45,492 bases of DNA from Sva-25 sp037385685 (GCA_037385685.1 JARRMW010000018.1:1-45492), one strand, 5' to 3'. Counted from the first letter of the stretch, positions 24,328 through 33,389 are shown. Notes: generated by a model from the sequence alone, not told the origin. Translations and numbers: made by a program.

Positions 24328-25953
24328 ATGGAGACACTGGCGACCCTCTTTGCATCGATTGATTACCGTGATCCGATCTGGATCGCCGTGGCCTACCTTC
24401 TGGGGTTTATCGTCTGGCAGATAGGATTGCCTCCCCTGGTTGGGTTCCTGATCGCCGGATTCCTGCTCAACATGCTCGGGGCCTCTGGTGGAGACTTTCT
24501 CAACGAGATGGCGGATCTCGGGGTAACGCTCCTGCTCTTCACCATCGGTCTGAAGCTCAATATTCGTCAATTGTTGCGGGCCGAGGTCTGGGCTGTTGCG
24601 ACGGCGCACATGGGCGCCATCACCATCGGCATCGCCGCTTTGCTCCTGCTGCTTTCCGGTACGGCGATTCCCCTGATCGGCGGGCTCTCTGCACCGACAG
24701 CATTGCTTCTCGGCTTTGCCTTTTCCTTCTCCAGCACTGTGTTTGCCGTGAAGGTCTTCGAGGAGAAGGGCGGCATGGGGGCGCACTACGGGCGTGTCGC
24801 GATCGGTGTGCTCATCGTGCAGGATATCGCCGCGGTGGTCTTCCTCGCTGCATCCATGGCAAAGGTCCCCTCGCCATGGGCAGCCGCCATCATTATTGCC
24901 CTGATCCTTTCCAAGCCGCTGCTTGTCATGTTGTTGAAACGCGCGGGCCATGGCGAGCTGTTGATACTCTACGGGCTGGTGCTCGCGCTTGGAGGCTCGG
25001 CGCTCTTTGAATTCGTGAGCCTCAAGGGGGATCTCGGTGCGCTTTTCTTCGGCATCCTGCTTGCGCATCATCCCAAGGCAGCCGAGCTGGCCAAGTCACT
25101 TCTCAGTCTCAAGGATCTGTTCCTGGTCGGTTTTTTCCTGAGCATCGGCATGGCCGCGCTCCCGACGCTCGAAACGACGCTGGTTGCGCTGTTGCTGATG
25201 CTGCTCGTGCCCGTCAAGCTGCTGCTCTTTTTTGTTCTGTTCACGCGATTCAATCTGCGGGCCAGAACCGCCACGTTTTCCTCGCTCTCCCTGGCCAACT
25301 TCAGTGAGTTCGGTCTTATCGTGGCTGCAATCGCGGTTGCAAATGGCTGGCTGCCCGAGGAGTGGCTGGCAGTGATGGCAATCGCTGTGGTGATCTCTTT
25401 TATCATTGCGTCTCCGCTGAATGTCTATAACAGCCAGATCTTCAAGCGCTATCACGACCTGTTGCACAAGTTCGAGCACAGACAGCGACTGCCCGGTGAC
25501 GATCTTATTCACTTCGGGAACCACCGTGCGCTTGTCTGTGGCATGGGCCGTGTTGGGGCCGGAGCCTACGAACATCTCGAGACCCTTTTCAAGGACCAGG
25601 TCATCGGCGTGGATTACGACGAAGAGAAGATGACACTCAATCGTGCCAAGGGGCGTGAGATCATCCAGGGTGATGCCGGAAATCCGGATTTCTGGCAGCG
25701 TGTTGATCGCCGGAACCACACACTGGAACTCGTCATGCTGTGCATGCCGAATCACGAAGCTAACATCAATGCAGCCCGGGCCATACGTGAGTGGGGCTTC
25801 AAGGGCAGTATCGCCGCCGTAACCAAGTATGCTGACGAAGAGGAGCTGCTGCACAAGGCCGGGGTCGATTCCACCTTCAACATGTACGCGGAGGTCGGGA
25901 CCGGTTTTGCCCAGCACAGCATGAACAAGCTCGTCAATGCTCCGGTCCGGTAA
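24328..25953 (+). CDS. CPA2 cation:proton antiporter with TrkA-N domain (KefB/YbaL-like)
   Basis: A 541-residue protein. About 12 membrane segments (residues 15-375) carry CPA2 motifs: IGLPPLVGFLIAGFLLN, FSFSSTVFAVKVFEEKG and GVLIVQDIAAVVF with its conserved QD. Residues about 395-530 form a RCK/TrkA-N nucleotide-binding domain: ALVCGMGRVGAGAYEHL, VIGVDYDEEKM and VIQGDAGNPDF-like segments. Likely exports K+ or Na+ in exchange for protons, regulated by nucleotide binding. No KefC-type partner gene is adjacent. It is the last gene before the carboxysome operon. Confidence 0.88.
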   Translation: METLATLFASIDYRDPIWIAVAYLLGFIVWQIGLPPLVGFLIAGFLLNMLGASGGDFLNEMADLGVTLLLFTIGLKLNIRQLLRAEVWAVATAHMGAITIGIAALLLLLSGTAIPLIGGLSAPTALLLGFAFSFSSTVFAVKVFEEKGGMGAHYGRVAIGVLIVQDIAAVVFLAASMAKVPSPWAAAIIIALILSKPLLVMLLKRAGHGELLILYGLVLALGGSALFEFVSLKGDLGALFFGILLAHHPKAAELAKSLLSLKDLFLVGFFLSIGMAALPTLETTLVALLLMLLVPVKLLLFFVLFTRFNLRARTATFSSLSLANFSEFGLIVAAIAVANGWLPEEWLAVMAIAVVISFIIASPLNVYNSQIFKRYHDLLHKFEHRQRLPGDDLIHFGNHRALVCGMGRVGAGAYEHLETLFKDQVIGVDYDEEKMTLNRAKGREIIQGDAGNPDFWQRVDRRNHTLELVMLCMPNHEANINAARAIREWGFKGSIAAVTKYADEEELLHKAGVDSTFNMYAEVGTGFAQHSMNKLVNAPVR

Positions 25954-26470
25954 TTGAGATCGCGTCACTTAGCGTCCTTAATTGACCGAGATCAAGGATG
26001 ACGACGACGGGCCTCCATAGTTGCCACGCCTCTGCCGGATTGGGGTAACATACTGCCGGTTACGCTTACCGGTGCTCACTGATTGTCGAGAAGTTGCGAA
26101 CACCGGCCCGGTTGCCGATGCGGATCTCTCCGTGAAGGCAGCGATGTTGCATTTGCCTGATCTATAAACCTGCGGGTAGTTGCAGCCTGAGCGGAAAACT
26201 TTCATGAGACTGGCGGTCGTTGTGTGACTGCCGCTATCTCTAAAATCTGAATGGGTGGCGGGTGAACCGGTTGTCCTGGAGGGCATATTCGGCTCCCCTC
26301 AACTTGTGGTACTGACAAGAGGAAATATGATGTTCAGGCGAATGTATAGACTAAAATCTATGCAAATCGAAGATAACATTTATTTGTATCGCACCACCCC
26401 TGTTTTTAAGCTTCGTCCCCATTAACGGACTCTCACCGAATCGCTGAAACTCAACGCACAGGAGTAGAAC
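25954..26470. promoter_or_regulatory. Upstream region of the carboxysome operon
   Basis: A 517-bp gene-free region ahead of cbbL. It contains an AT-rich tract 26325-26400 with the dyad ATAGA (26346-26350) / TCTAT (26357-26361), the kind of short inverted repeat LysR-type regulators such as CbbR bind. The AT-rich character fits a regulated promoter, but no unambiguous -35/-10 pair could be fixed. A 102-codon minus-strand frame (26286-25978) was not accepted as a gene. Confidence 0.5.
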
Positions 26471-27825
26471 ATGGCCAAAGCATATGATGCAGGCGTAAAA
26501 GAATACCGCGACATGTACTGGACCCCGGACTATGTTCCGCTGGGGTTGCGGCCGCTGTTGCAGCTGAATCTTCCACCGGCACCTGGTCGACTGTATGGTC
26601 AGAGCTGCTGACCGACATGGAGTACTACAAAGGCCGTTGTTACCGCATCGAAGATGTGCCAGGCGACCCGGAGTCTTTCTACGCATTCATCGCATACCCG
26701 ATTGATCTCTTCGAAGAGGGTTCCGTCGTCAACGTTCTGACCTCGCTGGTCGGTAACGTCTTCGGCTTCAAAGCCCTGCGCCACCTGCGCCTGGAAGACA
26801 TCCGCTTCCCGATCGCCTACATCAAGACCTGTGGCGGACCGCCTGCCGGTATCGCGCTTGAGCGTGACCGTCTGTCGAAGTACGGTCGTCCGATGCTCGG
26901 TGCTACCATCAAGCCGAAGCTTGGCCTCTCTGCCAAGAACTACGGCCGTGCCGTTTACGAATGTCTGCGCGGCGGTCTGGATATGACCAAGGATGACGAG
27001 AACGTCAACTCCCAGCCGTTCATGCGCTGGCGTGATCGTTTTGAGTTTGTCGGTGAGGCCATCCAGAAGGCTGAGCAGGAAACCGGTGAGAAGAAGGGTC
27101 ACTACCTGAACGTTACCGCTGCAACACCTGAAGAGATGTACAAGCGCGCCGAGTTCGCCAAGGAAGTTGGCTCGCCGATCCTGATGCACGACTTCCTGAC
27201 CGGTGGCTTCACTGCTAACACCGGACTTGCCAACTGGTGTCGTGAAAACGGCATGCTGCTGCACATCCACCGTGCCATGCACGCAGTTATCGACCGTCAT
27301 CCGAAGCACGGTATCCACTTCCGCGTACTGGCGAAGTGTCTGCGTCTCTCAGGTGGCGACCACCTCCACACAGGTACAGTCGTCGGCAAGCTCGAAGGTG
27401 ACCGTCAGTCCACGCTGGGCTTCGTTGACCAGCTGCGTGAATCTTTCGTTCCTGAAGATCGCTCTCGCGGTGTTTTCTTCGACCAGGACTGGGGCTCCAT
27501 GCCGGGCGTCTTCGCCGTCGCCTCCGGTGGTATCCACATCTGGCACATGCCGGCACTGGTCACCATCTTCGGTGATGACTCCATGCTGCAGTTCGGTGGT
27601 GGTACACAGGGTCACCCGTGGGGCAACGCTGCAGGCGCAGCCGCCAACCGTGTCGCTCTGGAAGCATCCGTCAAGGCGCGTAACGAAGGCCGCGAGATCG
27701 AGAAAGAGGCTCGTGACATCCTTACAGAGGCTGCCAAGCACAGCCCGGAACTTGCCATCGCCATGGAGACGTGGAAAGAGATCAAGTTCGAGTTCGACAC
27801 CGTGGACAAGCTGGACGTCAGCTGA
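26471..27825 (+). pseudogene. cbbL: RuBisCO large subunit, form IA, frameshifted by an inferred 58-nt deletion
   Basis: The ATG at 26471 follows AGGAG and reads MAKAYDAGVKEYRDMYWTPD, YVPL, the normal form IA start. After 26542 the frame is lost. The correct sequence resumes in another frame at 26545 (VAAAVAAESSTGTWSTVW) and continues perfectly to the stop at 27825. Compared with form IA proteins as I remember them, about 20 residues (normally DTD...REE) are missing: 60 nt expected, 2 nt present, a net loss of 58 nt. All later motifs are intact, including TIKPKLGLS, GGLDMTKDDEN with the carbamylated lysine, and HIHRAMH. An internal start at 26617 would give 402 residues without the N-terminal domain edge. 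Whether the lesion is real or an assembly error cannot be decided here. Confidence 0.9.
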
Positions 27826-27876
27826 TCTAGCCGTCCTGAAGCCACTCAGTAACAGTTACAGAAAGAGGATATAGCT

Positions 27877-28221
27877 ATGTCATACAGCCACGAAGTCGGC
27901 GATTACCAGACCGCGAACACGCTGGAAACTTTCGGTTTCCTGCCCAAACTGACTCAGGACGAAGTCTATGACCAGATCGCGTACCTGATTGCCCAGGGCC
28001 TGACGCCTGCCATCGAACACGAGCAGCCTGCCAACGCCAGCCACCACTACTGGACAATGTGGAAGCTGCCGTTTTTCGGCGAGACCGACCTGAACGCAGT
28101 TGTCTCGGAAATCGATGCATGCCGTCGTGCCTACCCGGATCACCACGTCCGTCTGATCGGTTACGACAACTACACCCAGAGCCAGGGCGTCTGCTTCGTC
28201 GTCCATGAGGGCCGTTCCTGA
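27877..28221 (+). CDS. cbbS: RuBisCO small subunit, form IA
   Basis: A 114-residue small subunit. It has the ETFGFLPKLTQDEVYDQIAY start, the YWTMWKLPFFGETD segment and HHVRLIGYDNYTQSQGVCFVVH at the end, all characteristic of carboxysomal form IA. It forms the caps of the L8S8 holoenzyme. An AGAGGAT ribosome site lies upstream, 51 bp after the cbbL stop. It is followed by a strong hairpin before csoS2, so cbbLS can be expressed above the shell genes. Confidence 0.96.
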   Translation: MSYSHEVGDYQTANTLETFGFLPKLTQDEVYDQIAYLIAQGLTPAIEHEQPANASHHYWTMWKLPFFGETDLNAVVSEIDACRRAYPDHHVRLIGYDNYTQSQGVCFVVHEGRS

Positions 28222-28241
28222 TCGGGACAGACCCCAAAGGC

Positions 28242-28261
28242 GGGCCGCCCTCGGGCGGCCC
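28242..28261 (+). promoter_or_regulatory. GC-rich stem-loop between cbbS and csoS2
   Basis: GGGCCGCCC (28242-28250) and GGGCGGCCC (28253-28261) are perfect complements, giving an 8-9-bp GC stem with a tiny loop. No T-run follows, so it probably stabilises or trims the cbbLS message (or attenuates partly) rather than stopping transcription fully. This would explain higher RuBisCO than shell transcript, as seen in other cso operons. Confidence 0.7.
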
Positions 28262-28292
28262 CGAACCAAAACGTTGACAAGACGGAATTACA

Positions 28293-30581
28293 ATGGCTGT
28301 AAACAGTAACGCAAATAGTGCAAGGGCTGTGGCGCTCGAAAGACGCAAGGCTATGTCGCAAGGCGGCAAGGCAGCACTTGGCGGCAAGTCCAATGCAGCA
28401 CCATCGCGTCCTGCTGCAACGCCACCTGCAACGGCGGGTTCGGCGGCAACGCGCAGGCCGGCTCGTCCGGCAACGCCCTCGGGTAGCAGTGCTCGCGAAG
28501 CATCACTCGAGCGTCGCAAGGCGATGTCGACCCGTGGCAAGTCTGCCGTGCATACCGGCGATCGCACCCGTACGGCGAATGACATTCCCGGTGGTTCCAT
28601 GGATGCCGAAGTCAATCCAGCGGACGATCGCAAGAAAGGCGATTGCGGCTGCGGCTGCGGTGGCAAAGGCGACTGCAACGACAACAAACCGGTTGAGTCA
28701 TCGACTGCAGCCACCAGCCGTCCACGCAATCATCGTGCGCCGCGCAAGGCGATTGCCCAGAATCCCAGCAAGGCTGCAGCACTGGCTCGCCGACGCGCGC
28801 AATCCATACGTGGCAAGGCGGGCATCAGTAGCAGCGGCATGTCCGAGGCACAAACCGCCAGGGCAGCCAATCCGCAACTTTCCGGACGTGAACTGGCGCA
28901 AGCCCTGCGCGAGCAGCGTAGCAAGCGCGGTTCCTCCGGGCAGAAAAAATCGGCACCGACCGGGCGTCGCCGCAAGGCAAAAGAAAACGCTCCGGGGGCT
29001 GCAAGTGATCAGCCCTGGAAAGTCGGCGCCAGCGAAACCGTTAGTGGACAGACTGTCACCGGCACCATGGTTGGCCGTGATGTCTCCGTCACTGGCGATG
29101 AGGCAAGCACCTGCCGTTCCATCACGGGCACGGAGTACATGGGTGCCGATATCTTTCGCGAGTTCTGCCAGTCGGATCCTGTTGCCTCAACGTCGAAAAA
29201 AGTCACGGTGACGTCCACATCGCACGGAAACCCCGTTTCAGGCAACCAGCTTGGCCGTGCCAGCAAGGTCACCGGGAACGAACCGGGTACCTGCAAGAAC
29301 GTGACGGGTGACGAGTACATCAGTGCTGAACAACAGCAGAGCTACTGTGGCGACATCGCGCAGAAATCGCCGCGCAAACCTTCAATGGCCGAGACCATGA
29401 AAGGCAAGGGCGTCACAGGCGACCAGGTTGGTCGTTCCGAAAGGGTCACGGGTGACGAGCACGGCATGAACCGCGTGCTGACTGGCACCCAGTACACGGC
29501 GCCACAGGATATCGGCGGAGCACCTTCGAAGGTCGGCAAGAGCCAGACCCTGCGTGGCGGCTCAGTGACCGGAACAATGGTCGGTCGCCGGGAACGCATG
29601 ACTGGTGATGAGGCAGGCAGTTGCCGCAACATCACCGGCGATGACTACATTGGCGAAGAACAGTTCACCAGTTTCTGCTCCACCAAGCCCGAGCCGCAGG
29701 ACAGGAAGGTGGGTGTTTCCAAAACAGCTGGTGGCGAGTCTGTTACCGGCAGCATGACCGGACGCTCATCCAGGGTTACGGGTGACGAGCCCGGCACCTG
29801 CAAGGCTGTCACCGGTACGCCCTATGCAGGCAGCGAACAACTTGATACCTATTGTGAAGCGCCTGCGGCCGATGCTGCAAAAAAGCGCACGGCTCCGAGC
29901 CGCCGGAATTTCGGCGCGCAAATGACAGGACAACAACCTTCCGTCGGCGGTCGCATGACCGGTGACGAGAAAGGCGCCTGCGAAACCGTCAGCGGTACCC
30001 CGTATGTCGGTGCTGACCAGGTCGCCGAAGCTTGTCCTGCAACGGCTTCGGAGCCTGGCAGCGCAGACTTTCCGCGTCCGATCGATGGTACTCCCTGGTC
30101 TGATTTCAGCACCGGTGGACCGTCGCATGCATCCCGGCAGCCGGCACATCGCAGCCATGTCACAGGCTCGCAGTATGAAAACAACAGCCAGATCACCGGG
30201 CCTTTCGGCATGGCCGGCGGCAAGGTGACAGGCACCGAAGAAGCGCGTTTTGGCCAGGGTAACCTGACTCCCGAGCCAATCCAGGAAACCGTCGAGGAGA
30301 TCGATGGGCGCGTCAAGTCCCGCATCACGGGCGAGGGCATGGATGCAGGCGCAAAGATCACGGGCGATGACTGGGAACGCGGCGATCATGTGACAGGTAC
30401 CGAGGGTGCCTCCGCAACGCGTCGAAACATGACGATGCGTGGTAGTGCTCCGATGGGCGCCATGGGGGCGCGTGCAGCACAGCCTGCAGAAGTCCCCGAG
30501 CCTGTCAGCAAGGTGACCGGCAGTAGTGGCAACACCGGGTCAGGCTCCCTGATCACCTACTCCGGCGGAGCGCGTGGCTGA
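28293..30581 (+). CDS. csoS2: Carboxysome assembly scaffold CsoS2
   Basis: A 762-residue, intrinsically disordered repeat protein. The N-terminal region (1-about 240) has RuBisCO-binding helices: ALERRKAMSQGGKAAL, SLERRKAMSTRGKSAV, ALARRRAQSIRGKAGI and SGRELAQALREQRSKRG. Residues about 247-525 hold five middle repeats of the pattern VTGxxxGRxxxVTGDExGxCxxxTGxxY, several with paired cysteines. The C-terminal region (about 535-762) contacts the shell and ends with VTGSSGNTGSGSLITYSGGARG-type sequence (here shortened). CsoS2 links RuBisCO to the shell. It carries a probable -1 frameshift site, described separately, that would yield a short form. Shorter than the 869 residues of Halothiobacillus neapolitanus. 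Confidence 0.95.
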   Translation: MAVNSNANSARAVALERRKAMSQGGKAALGGKSNAAPSRPAATPPATAGSAATRRPARPATPSGSSAREASLERRKAMSTRGKSAVHTGDRTRTANDIPGGSMDAEVNPADDRKKGDCGCGCGGKGDCNDNKPVESSTAATSRPRNHRAPRKAIAQNPSKAAALARRRAQSIRGKAGISSSGMSEAQTARAANPQLSGRELAQALREQRSKRGSSGQKKSAPTGRRRKAKENAPGAASDQPWKVGASETVSGQTVTGTMVGRDVSVTGDEASTCRSITGTEYMGADIFREFCQSDPVASTSKKVTVTSTSHGNPVSGNQLGRASKVTGNEPGTCKNVTGDEYISAEQQQSYCGDIAQKSPRKPSMAETMKGKGVTGDQVGRSERVTGDEHGMNRVLTGTQYTAPQDIGGAPSKVGKSQTLRGGSVTGTMVGRRERMTGDEAGSCRNITGDDYIGEEQFTSFCSTKPEPQDRKVGVSKTAGGESVTGSMTGRSSRVTGDEPGTCKAVTGTPYAGSEQLDTYCEAPAADAAKKRTAPSRRNFGAQMTGQQPSVGGRMTGDEKGACETVSGTPYVGADQVAEACPATASEPGSADFPRPIDGTPWSDFSTGGPSHASRQPAHRSHVTGSQYENNSQITGPFGMAGGKVTGTEEARFGQGNLTPEPIQETVEEIDGRVKSRITGEGMDAGAKITGDDWERGDHVTGTEGASATRRNMTMRGSAPMGAMGARAAQPAEVPEPVSKVTGSSGNTGSGSLITYSGGARG
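29879..29965 (+). promoter_or_regulatory. Probable -1 programmed frameshift site in csoS2
   Basis: The heptamer A_AAA_AAG occupies 29879-29885 in exactly the zero-frame phase needed (codons GCA AAA AAG). Two GC-rich hairpins follow within 5-31 nt (29890-29902; 29901-29916). In the -1 frame there are 26 codons and then TGA at 29963-29965, giving a product of about 557 residues that lacks the C-terminal shell-binding region. -1 frameshifting making CsoS2A/CsoS2B is known in Halothiobacillus. The exact site there I do not recall with certainty. Confidence 0.65.
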
Positions 30582-30601
30582 AGGCCGGGTAGCGTAAACA
30601 G

Positions 30602-32116
30602 ATGATGCATCGTTCGACACGACAATCAGCCAGAAATGCCGGTGGCCGGTATGGACCGGCGCCTATGCGCCGCCCGGGCGCAGTTGGCCTGGCTGACGGC
30701 GGCATGGTTCGCGGTGGTGGCTCGGGCCATCCGCTGGGTCGCGTCGGCGAGAACGATAAGCTCTATGGCTACGAGCGGAACGTCAAGGATGCCTTTGATT
30801 CCATCGTTCCGACACTGAAGCAGATCTCTGCAGTCCAGCATGAGAAGGATTTCGAGCAGCAGGCCCAGCGCATTGCGCGGGATGCACTCGGTTTCGAATT
30901 GCCGGACGACATACTGCAGGACGCCTGGGTTGAACAGCTCGACATGCGCCGCCTTTTTGCATGGTGTGTTTTTTCGACCTACAAGCGATTCTGCGACGAC
31001 TACTATCTGAATGATCCGCTGGCAAGTCATGATGGAGCAGGTTTCGATGAATTCCTGCAGGCGTGCGGATTCCATACGCTGGATATTTCACCCTGTGCGG
31101 ACGGGCGACTGGCGCATGTTGTGCGCTATGTGCTCAGGCTTCCCCAGGAGGCTGTGCGTCGCAAGTCCTATGCAGGCGCCCTGTTCGACATCGAGGACAG
31201 TATCCAGAAGTGGATCAAGGTCGAACTCGGTCGATACCGTGAGGGCCAGCCGAACACAGCTGATGAACCGACACGCTATCTCAAGGCAGTGATTTATCAC
31301 TACAGCTCTGTCGATCCGGATCACCAGGGGTGCGCTGCACACGGTTCCGACACGGCAGCCGCTGCACGTGCAGGGCTTGAAAAACTCAATGCGTTCCGCG
31401 AGGCAATCGAGAACAGCTTCTGCTGTGGTGCCTCGATCGACCTGCTGCTGATCGGACTCGATACAGATACCGATGCGATTCGTGTCCATGTGCCCGATGC
31501 GCACGGAAACATTGATCTGGACGTTACTGTTGATGCGCTGGCCCTGTTCGATGCCACTGCCCGCATGGGAGCTTCGGATGCGACACGTGCAATTGCGACG
31601 GCAGTGCGCGAGGCCTCGCCCGAGGTGACACCCGGAATGGCGCAGCTCATCGAGCGACTGATCGAGAACAACTTTTCACAGATTGCCTACGTACGCAGCA
31701 ATCACGGAAGCCACTATGCAGATATCGGTCATGCCGAGCGTTTCATCGGGGCAGGTGTCGGTTTTGAGGAAATCCAGCTGCGTAACCTGATGTATTTCGC
31801 CTACCTTGATACGGTCGAGGAGGCAACGGCAGACCTGGATGTTGGCATCAAGATTTTTACTGGCCTGAACGTGTCACACAGTCTGCCGGTACCGGTCATC
31901 GTCCGTTTCGATTATCACGGCCGTGTGCCCGGTTCCAGAGAGCGTGCAGAAGCGCATTGCGCACGAGTTGCAGATGCCCTGGCGACACGCTATGCCGATC
32001 TTGCCGATCGCGGTTTGCTGCATGTCCTGCAGGTTACGCGCGATTGCGATGCAACTGATTCAATCGAAATTCTGGCCTGTTCGGTAAACGCACAGGCGAG
32101 GGCGGGAGCACACTGA
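30602..32116 (+). CDS. csoSCA: Carboxysomal carbonic anhydrase CsoSCA
   Basis: A 504-residue carboxysome shell-associated carbonic anhydrase (formerly CsoS3), converting bicarbonate to CO2 for RuBisCO. By comparison with the Halothiobacillus enzyme the zinc ligands are Cys165 (SPCADGR), His233 (YHYSS) and Cys244 (HQGCAAHG), with the Asp167/Arg169 catalytic pair. The disordered N-terminus (residues 1-55, Arg/Gly-rich) probably binds RuBisCO. Also visible are ENSFCCGASIDLLLIGLDTD and YVRSNHGSHYADIGHAERFIG split near residues 272-380. The stop overlaps the csoS4A ATG by one base. Confidence 0.95.
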   Translation: MMHRSTRQSARNAGGRYGPAPMRRPGAVGLADGGMVRGGGSGHPLGRVGENDKLYGYERNVKDAFDSIVPTLKQISAVQHEKDFEQQAQRIARDALGFELPDDILQDAWVEQLDMRRLFAWCVFSTYKRFCDDYYLNDPLASHDGAGFDEFLQACGFHTLDISPCADGRLAHVVRYVLRLPQEAVRRKSYAGALFDIEDSIQKWIKVELGRYREGQPNTADEPTRYLKAVIYHYSSVDPDHQGCAAHGSDTAAAARAGLEKLNAFREAIENSFCCGASIDLLLIGLDTDTDAIRVHVPDAHGNIDLDVTVDALALFDATARMGASDATRAIATAVREASPEVTPGMAQLIERLIENNFSQIAYVRSNHGSHYADIGHAERFIGAGVGFEEIQLRNLMYFAYLDTVEEATADLDVGIKIFTGLNVSHSLPVPVIVRFDYHGRVPGSRERAEAHCARVADALATRYADLADRGLLHVLQVTRDCDATDSIEILACSVNAQARAGAH

Positions 32117-32379
32117 TGAAGATTTGTCAGGTAGAACGTCCACTGGTCTCCACCAACCGCATTGCGGAAATGGAGCACAAGCATCTGCAGGTTGTCCGTG
32201 ATGGCAGTTCGTTGCAGGTGGCAGTAGACGCAGTGGGTGCCAAGCCCGGTGACTGGGTGATCTGTGTCGGCAGCTCGGCCGCACGTGAAGCTGCCGGAAG
32301 CAAGGGCTACCCGAGTGACCTGACGATTGTCGGCATCATCGACAAGTGGCCGCCGGCAGATGGCGGAGACGCCGGTTAA
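32116..32379 (+). CDS. csoS4A: Carboxysome vertex protein CsoS4A
   Basis: An 87-residue BMC-P (EutN/CcmL-fold) protein forming pentamers that cap shell vertices. Characteristic sequence: MKICQVERPLVSTNRI, then VDAVGAKPGDWVICVGSSAAR, split around residues 35-55. It starts on the last base of csoSCA (TGATG) and ends directly against csoS4B. Confidence 0.95.
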   Translation: MKICQVERPLVSTNRIAEMEHKHLQVVRDGSSLQVAVDAVGAKPGDWVICVGSSAAREAAGSKGYPSDLTIVGIIDKWPPADGGDAG

Positions 32380-32646
32380 ATGCAGATTCTGCAAGTGGAA
32401 GGCTCTCTGGTTTGTACCTCGCGTGTCGAGGGAATGAAGCACTCCGTGTTCCGGATCGTTCGTGACGATGCGGGCAAGCGCCAGGCCGCGACCGATCCTG
32501 TCGGTGCAAAGCCGGGCGACTGGGTGTTTCTTGCGAGCGGGTCGGCGGCGCGTTTTGCCGCTGGAGATTTCGAGATTCTGACCGATCTGACCATCTGTGG
32601 CGTCATCGATGAATGGCCGCCCGGTGATGAAGAGACCGAGAGCTGA
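32380..32646 (+). CDS. csoS4B: Carboxysome vertex protein CsoS4B
   Basis: An 88-residue second pentameric vertex protein: MQILQVEGSLVCTSRVEG and DPVGAKPGDWVFLASGSAAR. It begins with no gap after the csoS4A stop (TAA ATG). The two paralogues are always adjacent in alpha-carboxysome operons and are minor shell parts. A 61-bp gap then precedes csoS1. Confidence 0.95.
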   Translation: MQILQVEGSLVCTSRVEGMKHSVFRIVRDDAGKRQAATDPVGAKPGDWVFLASGSAARFAAGDFEILTDLTICGVIDEWPPGDEETES

Positions 32647-32707
32647 ATCGAAACAGATTGACTATGAGTTTCAACAATCCTTGGTAAAGGGGTAAAAGGA
32701 GACAACG

Positions 32708-32998
32708 ATGGCAAATGAAAACTACGGCATCGCACTGGGCATGATCGAGACGCGTGGCTTGGTGCCCGCCATCGAAGCTGCTGACGCCATGACAAAGGCG
32801 GCAGAAGTGCGATTGATCAGTCGTGAATTCGTCGGCGGTGGCTATGTCACTGTCATGGTCCGGGGTGAGACAGGTGCGGTAAACGCAGCGGTCCGTGCCG
32901 GTGCCGACGCCTGTGAGCGGGTGGGTGACGGTCTGGTAGCGGCGCACATCATTGCGCGTCCGCACAAAGAGGTTGAGCCGGTTCTCGGCAAACAGTAA
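32708..32998 (+). CDS. csoS1: Major shell hexamer CsoS1 (copy 1)
   Basis: A 96-residue BMC-H protein that tiles the shell facets. Typical sequence: GIALGMIETRGLVPAIEAAD, VGGGYVTVMVRGETGAV and AHIIARPHKEVEPVL. GGAGACAACG precedes the ATG. It differs from copy 2 at three aligned positions and at the C-terminal tail. I do not assign A, B or C letters because the copies are too alike. Confidence 0.95.
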   Translation: MANENYGIALGMIETRGLVPAIEAADAMTKAAEVRLISREFVGGGYVTVMVRGETGAVNAAVRAGADACERVGDGLVAAHIIARPHKEVEPVLGKQ

Positions 32999-33056
32999 TT
33001 CAACACAAAAGCTTTTAAACACTAAGCTTTCAATTTAGGTAAACGGAGAGAAAACG

Positions 33057-33359
33057 ATGGCAAATGAAAACTACGGTATTGCTCTGGGCATGATCGAGAC
33101 CCGCGGTCTGGTTCCTGCAATCGAGGCGGCAGACGCCATGACCAAGGCAGCTGAAGTTCGCCTGATCGGTCGTGAGTTCGTTGGCGGCGGCTATGTCACT
33201 GTGCTCGTTCGCGGTGAGACCGGTGCTGTCAACGCAGCTGTTCGTGCTGGTGCAGATGCATGCGAGCGTGTCGGTGACGGCCTGGTTGCAGCACACATCA
33301 TCGCGCGTCCGCATCGCGAAGTTGAGCCTGTACTGCCGACTGGCGGTTCTGCAGAGTAA
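33057..33359 (+). CDS. csoS1: Major shell hexamer CsoS1 (copy 2)
   Basis: A 100-residue BMC-H paralogue, identical to copy 1 except Gly for Ser, Leu for Met and Arg for Lys at single sites, and a longer tail (LPTGGSAE). At DNA level the copies differ at many third positions, so the duplication is old and the protein has been conserved. CGGAGAG precedes the ATG. A third csoS1, common in related operons, is absent. Confidence 0.95.
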   Translation: MANENYGIALGMIETRGLVPAIEAADAMTKAAEVRLIGREFVGGGYVTVLVRGETGAVNAAVRAGADACERVGDGLVAAHIIARPHREVEPVLPTGGSAE

Positions 33360-33389
33360 GCCTGAATTCCCTGAAGGAGATTCAGGTCA

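Noticed and set aside
25096..25968. 290-codon minus-strand frame
   Set aside because: Antisense to the CPA2 antiporter.
25978..26286. 102-codon minus-strand gene upstream of cbbL
   Set aside because: No ribosome site, Ser/Thr/Arg-rich composition, no recognised family.
28274..28279. TTGACA as a -35 element for csoS2
   Set aside because: A matching -10 at proper spacing would fall inside the csoS2 coding start and no TATAAT-like hexamer is there.
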